A stretch of DNA of 25,782 nucleotides. It comes from an uncultured Muribaculaceae bacterium (GTDB lineage: Bacteria; Bacteroidota; Bacteroidia; Bacteroidales; Muribaculaceae). The first letter of the stretch is position 1; each line of letters opens with the position of its first letter. Below are positions 16,296-25,074 of the stretch, piece after piece. Position numbers and translations under genes: made by a program. The notes beneath the pieces were generated by a model that saw nothing but the letters and a program-made list of their open reading frames with translations, was not told where the DNA came from and did no database searches. The DNA lies in NCBI GenBank assembly GCA_910579105.1, contig CAJTRT010000036.1:1-25782 (forward strand), given 5' to 3'.

Positions 16296-17336
16296 TCAGA
16301 ACCGGCCGCCAGGCAGTTCAGCCGGTGGAGTTATCGATTTAACCGAGTTACGCGTGATCATGCTCGGCGGCAGCAGCATGCTCGGCTGGCGCGTCGACAA
16401 CCCGAGAATCGAATCCATAAGGATCTTAACAGCCACTATGCCTATATGCTCCACTGGCTGACAGACACGCGTGATCGGAGGATTCAGATAGTCCAGGAAC
16501 ACATTGTTGTCAAACGACACAAGCGATATGTCATCCGGAACTTTCAGACCTTGCTCCTCAATAGCTTTCATGGCGCCGAGCAGAATCGTGCTCGACAAGG
16601 CGAAAACAGCGCTCACAGCCCTTCCCGACAGCAGCTCCAGCTTGGTCTCGATATACCCGTTCTGAACCGAATAGTCATTTCCGCGGATGTTGACACACTC
16701 CTCGAGGCCGGCGCTGACCATAGCGTCGCGATACCCCCTGACGCGGTTGCGCGACGTGATCGACAACGGAGACCCCTGGATACACATTATGTCGGTATGC
16801 CCGTTGGTTATCAGCATATTGACGGCCTCCACCGCCCCCGAATAATTGTCGGTAGCCACATACGGGAGATCGACATCCTCGTAATAGCGGTCAATCAGCA
16901 CCACGGGCTTTTTCTCAGCTATTTCGCGCAGGCGGTCCGGCGAGTCCGAGCAAGGAGCGACGATTATGCCGTCAACGTTGCGCGAAAGCAGCGTGTCGAG
17001 CGCGGCATCTTCCTCCAAAGGGTTCTCCACCGTGTCAATAACCATCACGGGATAAGTGTATTTATGGGCTTCCTGGATGATTATGCTCGCTATATTGGCG
17101 AAAAACGGATTGTCGATTCTCGGGACAAGCAGTCCGATAGTATGCATCGAGCTGCTGCGCAAATTTTGCGCAGCAATATTCGGGCGGTAATCCAATTCCT
17201 TAACAGCTTTCAGCACAACCTCTTGCGAAGACTTGCTTATGCGGAACTCTTCGGATTTACCGTTAAGGACGCGCGAGATAGTTGTGATTGACAGCCCCGT
17301 AAGGCGCGCTATGTCGGCCAATGTACTTTTTTTCAT
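16296..17336 (-). CDS. LacI-family transcriptional repressor, probable regulator of the ribokinase-SusCD operon
   Basis: The protein has 346 residues from ATG 17334-17336; a GTG two codons upstream is less likely. The N-terminal helix-turn-helix with hinge reads TLADIARLTGLSITTISRVLNG. The rest is the periplasmic-binding-protein-like effector domain, with IGLLVPRIDNPFFANI near residue 70, DGIIVAP, a sugar-binding stretch around PVVLIDRY, and DDISLVSFDNN. Length and layout are standard. Family members bind palindromic operators with a central CG and leave on binding a sugar or nucleoside. It is divergent from the ribokinase operon, where such a palindrome sits at the predicted start of transcription. 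The effector is inferred to be ribose or a derivative; the sequence does not prove it. A TACTTTTG -7 box (17392-17399, minus strand) could serve this gene. Confidence 0.88.
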   Translation of the reverse strand: MKKSTLADIARLTGLSITTISRVLNGKSEEFRISKSSQEVVLKAVKELDYRPNIAAQNLRSSSMHTIGLLVPRIDNPFFANIASIIIQEAHKYTYPVMVIDTVENPLEEDAALDTLLSRNVDGIIVAPCSDSPDRLREIAEKKPVVLIDRYYEDVDLPYVATDNYSGAVEAVNMLITNGHTDIMCIQGSPLSITSRNRVRGYRDAMVSAGLEECVNIRGNDYSVQNGYIETKLELLSGRAVSAVFALSSTILLGAMKAIEEQGLKVPDDISLVSFDNNVFLDYLNPPITRVCQPVEHIGIVAVKILMDSILGLSTRQPSMLLPPSMITRNSVKSITPPAELPGGRF

Positions 17337-17391
17337 AGTCACTCGGAGTTGCGGCAGAGCCTGCTATATCGTTGTTTTGGATTGGGTTTGG

Positions 17392-17399
17392 CAAAAGTA
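17392..17399 (-). promoter_or_regulatory. Predicted -7 box of the LacI-family gene
   Basis: TACTTTTG on the minus strand matches TAnnTTTG exactly. No TTTG is at the usual -33 distance; the upstream region is a T8-G-A7 and A6T6 tract, probably bent. Confidence 0.5.
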
Positions 17400-17454
17400 C
17401 AGATTTTTTTTGAAAAAAATATGCAAAAAATTTTTTAATTGTCAAAATTATCTC

Positions 17455-17462
17455 TACTTTTG
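17455..17462 (+). promoter_or_regulatory. Predicted -7 box of the ribokinase-SusCD operon
   Basis: TACTTTTG matches TAnnTTTG exactly and lies about 50 bases before the ribokinase ATG. The -33 position is in a T-run (17431-17436) and gives TTTT. Confidence 0.6.
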
Positions 17463-17464
17463 CG

Positions 17465-17474
17465 CAAACGTTTG
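17465..17474 (+). promoter_or_regulatory. Candidate LacI-family operator
   Basis: CAAACGTTTG is a perfect 10-bp palindrome with the central CG typical of LacI-family operators. It begins 2 bases after the -7 box, over the predicted transcription start, where bound repressor would block RNA polymerase. No other copy was noticed in this intergenic region. Confidence 0.65.
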
Positions 17475-17513
17475 AGCCAAATCCTTGAATCCTCATACCA
17501 TACACCTTATTAT

Positions 17514-18437
17514 ATGAACCAAGAAAAGAAAGCCATTATCGTCATCGGAAGCAGCAACACCGATATGGTAATACGCACCAGGAAGATGCCGCGTCCGGGG
17601 GAGACCGTACTCGGAGGCGACTTCATGATGAACCATGGCGGAAAGGGAGCCAACCAGGCTGTCGCGGCGGCGAAACTCGGAGGGCGCACGACCTTCATAG
17701 GAAAGGTCGGCAACGACGTGTTTGGTCGCCAGACGGTTGAAATGTTGCGCGGCCTCGGAATCGACGTAAGCTATCTCGGCGTGTCTGACACCAAGCCGTC
17801 AGGCATAGCCCTCATCAACGTCGACGACTCGGGGGAGAACTCCATCGCGGTGGCTTCCGGAGCCAACGCCGAACTCTCCACGGCCGACATCGACGCCGCG
17901 GAAGAGGCCATCAGGAACGCCGCTTTGATAATCATGCAGCTTGAAAGTCCGATCGAGACTGTCACCCACGCCGCTAAAACAGCGAAAAAATACGGTGTCC
18001 CGGTCATTCTGAACCCCGCACCCGCCCCGGCTCACAAGCTGCCGGAAGAGCTTATGGCCAATGTCGACATAATAATTCCCAACGAGACAGAGGCGGAAAT
18101 CATCTCCGGAATCGGAATCACCGACCAGCAAAGCGAGCTCCTGGCAATAAACAAGATTCACGCCATGGGAGTGAAAACCGTGATTTTCACCCTTGGATCC
18201 GACGGCGCGCTTGTATGCGAGAACGGCGAGTGCGAGAAAGTGCCATCATTCAAGGTAAAGGCTGTCGACACGACGGCAGCTGGCGACACTTTTTGCGGAG
18301 CGCTATGTGTGGCCCTCTCAGAGGGGATGCCGATCAGGGACGCCGTTGTGTTCGCCAACCGGGCTGCCTCGATTTCAGTGACACGCATGGGCGCGCAGCA
18401 ATCAATCCCCACCCGCGACGAAATCCCCATGGAATAG
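17514..18437 (+). CDS. rbsK: Ribokinase (PfkB family)
   Basis: The protein has 307 residues, the usual ribokinase length. The N-terminal GSSNTDMVIRTRKMPRPGET and GGKGANQAVAAAKLGG motifs bind the sugar. ILNPAPAP, IIPNETEAE and the anion-hole/catalytic motif DTTAAGDTFCGAL (Asp as base) follow, as in E. coli RbsK. The enzyme phosphorylates D-ribose with ATP in the cytoplasm, feeding the pentose phosphate pathway. The start at 17514 is chosen because an earlier in-frame ATG at 17439 would lie upstream of the promoter and operator. The gene is first in an operon with SusC (59 bases downstream), SusD and two ADPRH-family genes. The family also contains kinases for other sugars and nucleosides, but the motifs fit ribose best. 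Confidence 0.9.
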   Translation: MNQEKKAIIVIGSSNTDMVIRTRKMPRPGETVLGGDFMMNHGGKGANQAVAAAKLGGRTTFIGKVGNDVFGRQTVEMLRGLGIDVSYLGVSDTKPSGIALINVDDSGENSIAVASGANAELSTADIDAAEEAIRNAALIIMQLESPIETVTHAAKTAKKYGVPVILNPAPAPAHKLPEELMANVDIIIPNETEAEIISGIGITDQQSELLAINKIHAMGVKTVIFTLGSDGALVCENGECEKVPSFKVKAVDTTAAGDTFCGALCVALSEGMPIRDAVVFANRAASISVTRMGAQQSIPTRDEIPME

Positions 18438-18496
18438 TCCGTTTGAGGACTCCTCCCATAACCAATCATATCGAACCAACTAACACCTCAAATCTA

Positions 18497-21433
18497 ATGA
18501 ATCAAAAACTTATAACAAACGCCGTCAGGAGTTTCGGTTTCGGAGCGGCCCTGCTGTGCGGCTCAGCGGCGGCAGCCCAGACAGCGCAGGTGAACGGTAC
18601 GGTTGTCGATCCAAACGGCGACCCGGTGATCGGCGCGAGCATCATGGTCAAAGGCACTTCGACCGGCACTTCGACCAACATCGACGGGGACTTCTCCCTT
18701 AAAGCGAAAGCCGGCGACGTCGTCACAGTCAGCTCCGTAGGCTATAAGCCCCAGACCCTTACCATAAAGCAGGACGGCAAGCAGATGAAAATCATCCTTG
18801 CCGAAAATTCCGAGCTGCTTGACGAAGTCGTCGTTATCGGCTACGGACAAACCACCAAAAAGGAGCTCACAGGCTCCGTGGCCTCTATGAAAAAGGAAGA
18901 CCTGAACACCGGAACGTTCACCAACGCGATGGGCATGCTGCAAGGCAAGGTGGCAGGTCTTCAGATTGTCAACCCCAACGGCGCCGACCCGACAGCGCAA
19001 TACCAGGTGCTCCTCCGCGGCACCAACACGCTCTCCGCAGGCCAGGGACCGCTGGTAATAATCGACGGCGTTGTCGGCCAGGACATCCGCAACATCAACT
19101 TCCAGGAGGTCGAGAGCATCGACGTGCTCAAAGACGGCTCCGCGGCCGCCATATACGGCACCCGCGGAACGAACGGCGTGATTATCGTCACAACAAAGCG
19201 CGCACGCACAGGCCGCGCCGAGGTCGTTTACGACGGGCAGTTCTCGGTCAGCAAGGTTTCGCGCCGAGCCAAGCCCCTTTCGGCCAAGGATTTCAACTAC
19301 ATCGTCAACACCTACCGCCCGGAAATGGCCGGCTCGCTCTACGGTGCCGACACCGACTGGTTTGACGAAATAACCCGCACACCGATGACCCACAAGCACA
19401 CCGTGTCGCTCTCCGGGGGCACAGATAAGTTCTCACACTTCACCTCGCTCAACTACGAGTACGCCGAAGGTCTTCAGAAGAAAAACGACTTCGAAAAAAT
19501 AGCCGCGCGCACCAACATCCGCAACTCGATGCTCGAAGGGTGGCTCGACCTGGACGTGAACCTCTACGTCACCCACCGCAAGTACCATCCCGCTAACACC
19601 AGCGCCTTCGCGCAGGCATTCTCCCACAACCCCACAGAGCCGGTCTACAACCCCGACGACAAGACGAGCGGAGGCTACTACCGCGTGATCGCGATGGAGT
19701 ATTACAACCCGGTGGCCATGATCAACGAGCGCGACGCGAAGACCGTCGACGACAACTACGGCGGCAACGTGCGCGCCACGCTGAACATCAAACCTGTGCC
19801 CGGACTGAAATTCGACGCCTTCCTCTCGCTCAACCGCGAAAGCTACGAGGCCGAGGAATACAAGACGCAGTACTATCCCAGCATCATAGGCAACAACGGC
19901 TCCGCGTCGATCAACAACTACCATAACAACGACGTGCAGTTCGAAGCCACGGCACATTACACCCGCCAGTTCGGCAAGCACTCCCTGCAAGCCCTGCTCG
20001 GCTACACCTACCAGTACGGCGTTGAAAATTCCGCCGAGATGGGCAACGAGGGCTTCGACTTCGACGACTATGGCGTGAACAACATCGGCAGCGGCACAGG
20101 GCTGCTCAACGGCAAGGCATCACTCTATTCCAACAAGCAGGACCACACCTATATAGGCGCCTTCGCCCGAGTGCTTTACAACTACGACGAGCGCTATCTG
20201 GCCTCCGTATCGATCCGCCGCGACGGGTCAAGCCGCTTCGGCAAGAACAACAAGTGGGGCTGGTTCCCCGCAGTCAGCCTCGGCTGGCGCCTCAACCGCG
20301 AGGCCTTCCTCCGCGATGTGGAGTGGCTCAACGAGCTGAAAATACGCGGCGGCTATGGCGAGACCGGCAACCAGGACTTCTCGAACTACAAATCGCTGAT
20401 CCTTATGTCGACAGCAGGCAAATTCTGGTACAACGGCCAATGGATCAACACATACCAACCCGCCTCCAATCCCAACCCCGACTTGCAGTGGGAGCGGAAA
20501 AAGGAATGGAACGTGGGCGTTGACGCGTCGTTCCTCAACAACCGCCTCGGCCTGACGTTCGACTACTACCACCGCACCACCGACAACCTCCTCTACGAGT
20601 ACACCGTCCCCACCCCGCCATACATCTACAATACTCTGTTCACCAACGTCGGACAGGTAACCAACGAGGGTATAGAACTGACAATCAACGCCATCCCCGT
20701 AAAGGTCGGCGACTTCACCTGGAGCACGACCTACCTGCTAGCGCATAACACCAACAAACTCAACAAGTTCACCAACGAGGAGTTCACCAACGGCACTTAC
20801 CAGGTAGGCTGGTCGCAGCCCGGCAAATGCTATACCCAGCGCCTGAAAGAGGGTGAATCGCTCGGCACTTTCTGGGGACCCGTATGGCTCGGCACCGACA
20901 ACGACGGCGTTGACGTGCTCAAAGGGCAGAAGGGCGACGGTTCCGTTCCCGAGGATAAATGGGAAAACCTCGGATCGGCCTATCCGAAGGTAACGATGTC
21001 GTGGAGCAACACGCTCACCTGGCGCAACTGGGACCTCAGCTTCTCGCTCCGCTCCTCGCTCGGCGGCAAGGCCCTCAACGACATGGCGATGCGATATGAC
21101 AACCTCGACCGCCTGGGCCTTCAGAACATCATGGGGAGCTGGATGGACGACCAGAAACACACCGAGCTGGGCACCAAGTACTCCTCGAAATACGTGCAGG
21201 ATGCGTCGTTCCTCAAACTCGACAACCTCTCGCTGGGCTACATGTTCAAGTTCGACAACAACTACATCAAATCGCTCCGCCTCAGCTTCACCGCCCAGAA
21301 CGTGTTCACCATCACCAAGTACAAGGGTGTAGACCCCGAAGTGGGAATCACCGGCCTCGAGCCTGGCATGGAGGGGATGAGCTACTATCCCCGCACCACG
21401 GACTTCGTGTTCGGCGTGACAGCAAGATTCTAA
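18497..21433 (+). CDS. SusC/RagA-family TonB-dependent outer-membrane transporter
   Basis: The protein has 978 residues. The signal peptide ends near residue 27 (AALLCGSAAAAQ). A carboxypeptidase-regulatory-like domain follows (VNGTVVDPNGDPVIGASIMV), then a TonB-box region with the SusC signature LDEVVVIGYG, then a plug domain ending in VESIDVLKDGSAAAIYGTRG and NGVIIVTTKR. The rest is the beta-barrel, ending in ...FGVTARF with a terminal Phe, as usual for outer-membrane barrels. It imports a large or scarce ligand using TonB energy, with the SusD lipoprotein as its lid. An in-frame extension of the reading frame back to 18215 overlaps ribokinase and is rejected. Operon position behind ribokinase suggests ribose or a ribosyl compound as cargo. 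Confidence 0.93.
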   Translation: MNQKLITNAVRSFGFGAALLCGSAAAAQTAQVNGTVVDPNGDPVIGASIMVKGTSTGTSTNIDGDFSLKAKAGDVVTVSSVGYKPQTLTIKQDGKQMKIILAENSELLDEVVVIGYGQTTKKELTGSVASMKKEDLNTGTFTNAMGMLQGKVAGLQIVNPNGADPTAQYQVLLRGTNTLSAGQGPLVIIDGVVGQDIRNINFQEVESIDVLKDGSAAAIYGTRGTNGVIIVTTKRARTGRAEVVYDGQFSVSKVSRRAKPLSAKDFNYIVNTYRPEMAGSLYGADTDWFDEITRTPMTHKHTVSLSGGTDKFSHFTSLNYEYAEGLQKKNDFEKIAARTNIRNSMLEGWLDLDVNLYVTHRKYHPANTSAFAQAFSHNPTEPVYNPDDKTSGGYYRVIAMEYYNPVAMINERDAKTVDDNYGGNVRATLNIKPVPGLKFDAFLSLNRESYEAEEYKTQYYPSIIGNNGSASINNYHNNDVQFEATAHYTRQFGKHSLQALLGYTYQYGVENSAEMGNEGFDFDDYGVNNIGSGTGLLNGKASLYSNKQDHTYIGAFARVLYNYDERYLASVSIRRDGSSRFGKNNKWGWFPAVSLGWRLNREAFLRDVEWLNELKIRGGYGETGNQDFSNYKSLILMSTAGKFWYNGQWINTYQPASNPNPDLQWERKKEWNVGVDASFLNNRLGLTFDYYHRTTDNLLYEYTVPTPPYIYNTLFTNVGQVTNEGIELTINAIPVKVGDFTWSTTYLLAHNTNKLNKFTNEEFTNGTYQVGWSQPGKCYTQRLKEGESLGTFWGPVWLGTDNDGVDVLKGQKGDGSVPEDKWENLGSAYPKVTMSWSNTLTWRNWDLSFSLRSSLGGKALNDMAMRYDNLDRLGLQNIMGSWMDDQKHTELGTKYSSKYVQDASFLKLDNLSLGYMFKFDNNYIKSLRLSFTAQNVFTITKYKGVDPEVGITGLEPGMEGMSYYPRTTDFVFGVTARF

Positions 21434-21461
21434 ACCATTCACTCCTCACCGACCAATCAAC

Positions 21462-23021
21462 ATGAAAACCAAAAACATACTGTTTGCCATCGGCACACTC
21501 GGCGCGGCGCTGATCACTCCGGCATGCACCGACCTCGACGAGACCGTGTACAGCGAAATCCCGATGGACAAATTCTTCAACTCCGAAAAGAACCTCGTGG
21601 CCAACGCCGGACGCGCGTACACCAAGATGCAGGGCTACAACAAGGAGCAAAGCCTTTGGACCCTCCTTCTCCAGGCCTCGGACGAGTGCGCCGTGCCAGC
21701 CACCAACACCGGCTCCTGGTACAGCGGCGGACGCTACGAGGAGATACAGACCAACGTCATTCCGGCCTCCAACCGCCTCCTGAAACGAGGCTGGGACTGG
21801 GTGTTCGACGGAATCGCGGCCTGCAACGAAATCATCTACGAGACCGAACTTTCCGAGGTGCAGTTCGACGGCAAGGACAAAATCCTGGCCGAGATGAAGA
21901 CCCTCCGAGCATTCTTCTATTACGAGGCCATGTCGTGCTGGGGCAATATTCCCTTCACCGTCAACTACACCGACACAGGTTATCCCGAGCAGAAGGACCG
22001 CAAGTTCATTTTCGACTTCCTCGAAAAAGAACTCAGCCAGGAACTGATTTCCAAGCTCGACGCCCGCCCGGAGGCCACCAACTACGGCCGCGCTACCCAG
22101 GCGATGGCCTACTGCATCCTGGCAAAGATGTACCTCAACGCCGAGAAATGGTTCGGCACGCCGATGTACGACAAGGCCGAGGCTGCCACAAAGGCCGTCA
22201 TGGACCTCAACGCCTACCAAATCGAGGATGACTACGCCGTAAACTTCGCGGTCAACAACGACACCTCGAAAGAGAACATCTTCGCCATAATATACGACAC
22301 GGTGGCGATCACTTCCTCTTCCAGCTCGTTCTACCTCTTCACGCTGACACTGGAACCCGAATCGTGCGCCACATACAAAATCACCGGCGCGCCCTGGTCG
22401 GGATTCATCTGCCAGCCCGACTTTTTCCAGACCTACGATGCCTCCGACAAGCGCTTGGCGCTGTCGTGGCTCTACGGCCCGCAGGTCGATTTCAACGGAC
22501 AGCCGATCATGGTCGACGGACAGCAGATGAGCTATAATCCCGTGTTTGACGAGCGCCAGTACTTCAACGCCAACGGCGGCCGACAGAAATTCGACGGCGC
22601 GCGCTGCTGCAAGTGGGCCTACCAGACCGACGGCCTCCTCACCGGCGGCGAGACCTGCATGAACAACGACTTCGCCGTCTTCCGCTATGCCGATGTCGTG
22701 CTGATGCGCGCCGAGGCCCTCGTCCGCCAGGGACGCGCCGGCGACGCCGCCAACCTCGAAGACCTTAAGAAGATACGCACCCGCGCCGGCCTCCAGCCAT
22801 ACACCGCCGCCGAGCTGACTCTCGACGAGCTTTATGCCGAGCGAGGCCGCGAGCTCGCCTGGGAAGGATGGCGCCACGAGGACATGATCCGCTTCGGGAA
22901 GTACCTCCAGCAGTCGTGGGCACACCCCGCGCAGAACGGCGAGACCTTCCGCGAACTCTTCCCCATCCCCGCTGAAATTCTCAACGCCAACCCGCGCCTG
23001 ACGCAGAACCCGCAGTATTAA
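21462..23021 (+). CDS. SusD/RagB-family outer-membrane lipoprotein
   Basis: The protein has 519 residues. The N-terminus has a lipoprotein signal with a lipid-accepting Cys at ~22 (ALITPACTDLDE); the residue pair before it (P-A) is slightly unusual. SusD features are present: DKFFNSEKNLVANAGRAYTKM near the start, MKTLRAFFYYEAMSCWGNIPF (TPR-like helix) around residue 150, and a C-terminal RAEALVRQGRAGDAANLEDLKKIRTRAG followed by RGRELAWEGWRHEDMIRFGKY. It sits on the outer surface over its SusC partner and captures the ligand. It starts 28 bases after SusC. Exact ligand residues cannot be read from sequence. Confidence 0.93.
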   Translation: MKTKNILFAIGTLGAALITPACTDLDETVYSEIPMDKFFNSEKNLVANAGRAYTKMQGYNKEQSLWTLLLQASDECAVPATNTGSWYSGGRYEEIQTNVIPASNRLLKRGWDWVFDGIAACNEIIYETELSEVQFDGKDKILAEMKTLRAFFYYEAMSCWGNIPFTVNYTDTGYPEQKDRKFIFDFLEKELSQELISKLDARPEATNYGRATQAMAYCILAKMYLNAEKWFGTPMYDKAEAATKAVMDLNAYQIEDDYAVNFAVNNDTSKENIFAIIYDTVAITSSSSSFYLFTLTLEPESCATYKITGAPWSGFICQPDFFQTYDASDKRLALSWLYGPQVDFNGQPIMVDGQQMSYNPVFDERQYFNANGGRQKFDGARCCKWAYQTDGLLTGGETCMNNDFAVFRYADVVLMRAEALVRQGRAGDAANLEDLKKIRTRAGLQPYTAAELTLDELYAERGRELAWEGWRHEDMIRFGKYLQQSWAHPAQNGETFRELFPIPAEILNANPRLTQNPQY

Positions 23022-23087
23022 TCCAATCATCCGCTCATTCTCCCCTCTCTCCGTTTTTCACCGCCCATACCCACTTTCAACCATAAA

Positions 23088-25061
23088 ATGAAAAAAGCCA
23101 TAACCGGTTGCCTCGCCGCCGTGCTGCTCGCCGCCGCCACCCAGGCAGGAGCCGCCGAGAAGATTTCCAAGGAGGAACTTAAAGACAAAATCGCCGGTGC
23201 CTGGATAGGCCAGATGGTAGGCAACATCTACGGCCTGCCGTTCGAGAACAAATTCGTCGACGAGCCGGCTCCCGAATCGCGTTTCCCCTTCGGATACACC
23301 AAGAATCTCGACAAACTCGCCAAATTCGACGGTGCCTTCTCCGACGACGACACCGATGTAGAATACATCTACCTGATGCTGATGGAGAAATACGGCATTG
23401 AACCGACCTACGCTAACATGCGCGAGGGATGGATGCACCACATCCGCGACCGCGTGTGGCTCGCAAACCGCGCCGCCCTGGGGCTGATGCACCTCGGCTA
23501 CACCCCGCCCTTCACAGGCGCCGAAGAGCTGAACCCACACTGGTACCAGATCGACCCGCAGCTCATCAACGAGATATGGGCCTATACCGCCCCTGGCATG
23601 CCCGCCTACGCCGTCGGCAAAAGCGACTGGGCCGCGCGCATAACCAGCGACTCATGGGCCGTGGCCCCCACCGCCCTCTACGGTGCGATGTATGCCGAAG
23701 CCTTCTTTGAAAAGGACATAAAGAAACTGATTGAAAAAGGTCTGCGCTATCTGCCGCAGGACGACCGCTATGTGAAAGGGGTGCGCGAGTGCCTCGACCT
23801 TTACAAGCAGTATCCCGACGACTGGGTGAAGGCGCGCCAGATTATCGCCGACGAGTTCTACGTCAACGAAGATCCCATGACAAAGACCATCTGGAACGCC
23901 GACCTCAACGGCCTTATGGGCATCCTGTCGATGCTCTACGGCAAAGGTGACTTCCAGCGCACCCTCGACCTGAGCTGTGCGATGGGCTTCGACTGCGACA
24001 ACCAGGCCGCCACCGTCTCCGGGCTGCTCGGCGTGATGTACGGAGCCAAGGCTCTCCCGAAAGACCTCACCATGCCCATCGAGGGGTGGACGCTCCCCTT
24101 CAACGACCGCTATATCAACGTCACGCGTTTCGACATGCCTGACGCGTCAATCCAGGACATAATCAACCGCACCTACAACCTGGCCATCGACGTGGTGAAA
24201 GCCAACGGCGGCAAGGTGCAGGGCGACAAGGTAGTGATCAACCCCAATGCCAAGTTCAATCCGCCCCTGGAATTCTGCATCGGACCCAACCCGGACCTGA
24301 CAGTCGGTATTCCGACAGACTATGACTTCGCATGCGCCGCCAACAAGGATTACAAGTGGGCGCTGACAGCCGGAACCCTTCCCCAGGGTCTGACATTCAA
24401 TAACGGAAAGCTCTCCGGCACCCCCGCCAAAGCCGGACGCTACGGCATCACCCTCAGCCTTACCGGCAACGGCAAGACCCTCGCCAAGGACTTCAACCTC
24501 GTGGTGAAGCCACGCAACCTCGCCATGAGCGCCGACACTATTTATACCAACGTGCGAGCCCTCAACGAAGCGGTGCTCGACTCCTGCTGGATTACCTTCG
24601 GCAAGCCGATGTACGCCAAGACAGTCGATGTGATCCGCGACGGAGTGAAGAAGGGCGCTGGATCGGTATTCTACTCCCTGGCCTCGGCCTCTAAACAACC
24701 CAAAATCGACTATTTCGGCTACGGATGGGAAAAACCGGTGGCCGTGAACATGGTGGAACTCAACACCGGCTGTCTCGAGGAGTTCGGCGGATGGTTCACC
24801 TCGCTCAACATCCAGTATCTCGACGGCGAAGGGCGCTGGCGCGACGTGGGCAGCTACACCTCCACCCCGGCCCTCCCCGCTACCGACATCGTTTTCTTCC
24901 AGCCTCATTTCGCCCAGTTCCTGATCGAATTCCCCGAAGTGACCACCCGCGGCATACGCGTGCTCCTCGACACCAAGACCCAGGACCACTGGCACAAATA
25001 CACCAAGAACGTCTCCAACTTCACCTCCATAACAGAGCTGGGCGTTTACGACCTCAAATAA
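23088..25061 (+). CDS. Secreted ADP-ribosylglycohydrolase-family protein with C-terminal Ig-like and discoidin-like domains
   Basis: The protein has 657 residues. A signal peptide covers ~1-22. The ADPRH domain (~25-375) shows both metal sites of the family: SDDDTDVEY (Asp86-88, Thr89) and GFDCDNQAAT (Asp302, Asp304, Asn305) in the GxDxDN context. Family enzymes cleave the N- or O-glycosidic bond to ADP-ribose using Mg2+. Residues ~400-475 look like a putative Ig (He_PIG) module (LPQGLTFNNGKLSGTPAKAG). Residues ~480-657 look like a discoidin/F5-8C type beta domain, which may bind a glycan or anchor the enzyme. It is 66 bases after SusD, and the next ADPRH gene starts 13 bases after its stop. 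A secreted enzyme of this family would release ribose-containing product for the SusCD-ribokinase route; the true substrate is not proven. Confidence 0.85.
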   Translation: MKKAITGCLAAVLLAAATQAGAAEKISKEELKDKIAGAWIGQMVGNIYGLPFENKFVDEPAPESRFPFGYTKNLDKLAKFDGAFSDDDTDVEYIYLMLMEKYGIEPTYANMREGWMHHIRDRVWLANRAALGLMHLGYTPPFTGAEELNPHWYQIDPQLINEIWAYTAPGMPAYAVGKSDWAARITSDSWAVAPTALYGAMYAEAFFEKDIKKLIEKGLRYLPQDDRYVKGVRECLDLYKQYPDDWVKARQIIADEFYVNEDPMTKTIWNADLNGLMGILSMLYGKGDFQRTLDLSCAMGFDCDNQAATVSGLLGVMYGAKALPKDLTMPIEGWTLPFNDRYINVTRFDMPDASIQDIINRTYNLAIDVVKANGGKVQGDKVVINPNAKFNPPLEFCIGPNPDLTVGIPTDYDFACAANKDYKWALTAGTLPQGLTFNNGKLSGTPAKAGRYGITLSLTGNGKTLAKDFNLVVKPRNLAMSADTIYTNVRALNEAVLDSCWITFGKPMYAKTVDVIRDGVKKGAGSVFYSLASASKQPKIDYFGYGWEKPVAVNMVELNTGCLEEFGGWFTSLNIQYLDGEGRWRDVGSYTSTPALPATDIVFFQPHFAQFLIEFPEVTTRGIRVLLDTKTQDHWHKYTKNVSNFTSITELGVYDLK

Positions 25062-25074
25062 CCAGATTCAAGCG

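Noticed and set aside
17439..17513. Longer ribokinase start
   Set aside because: It would place the start codon upstream of the -7 box and operator; the family N-terminus begins just after the ATG at 17514.
18215..18496. N-terminal extension of the SusC frame into the ribokinase gene
   Set aside because: The 94 extra residues have no family match, and the signal peptide begins at the ATG at 18497.
21348..23030. 560-codon open frame on the minus strand opposite SusD
   Set aside because: It lies wholly against SusC/SusD, whose products are clearly recognised. The antisense protein has biased, low-complexity composition (V, E, G, H) with no family pattern, as expected for shadow frames in GC-rich genes.
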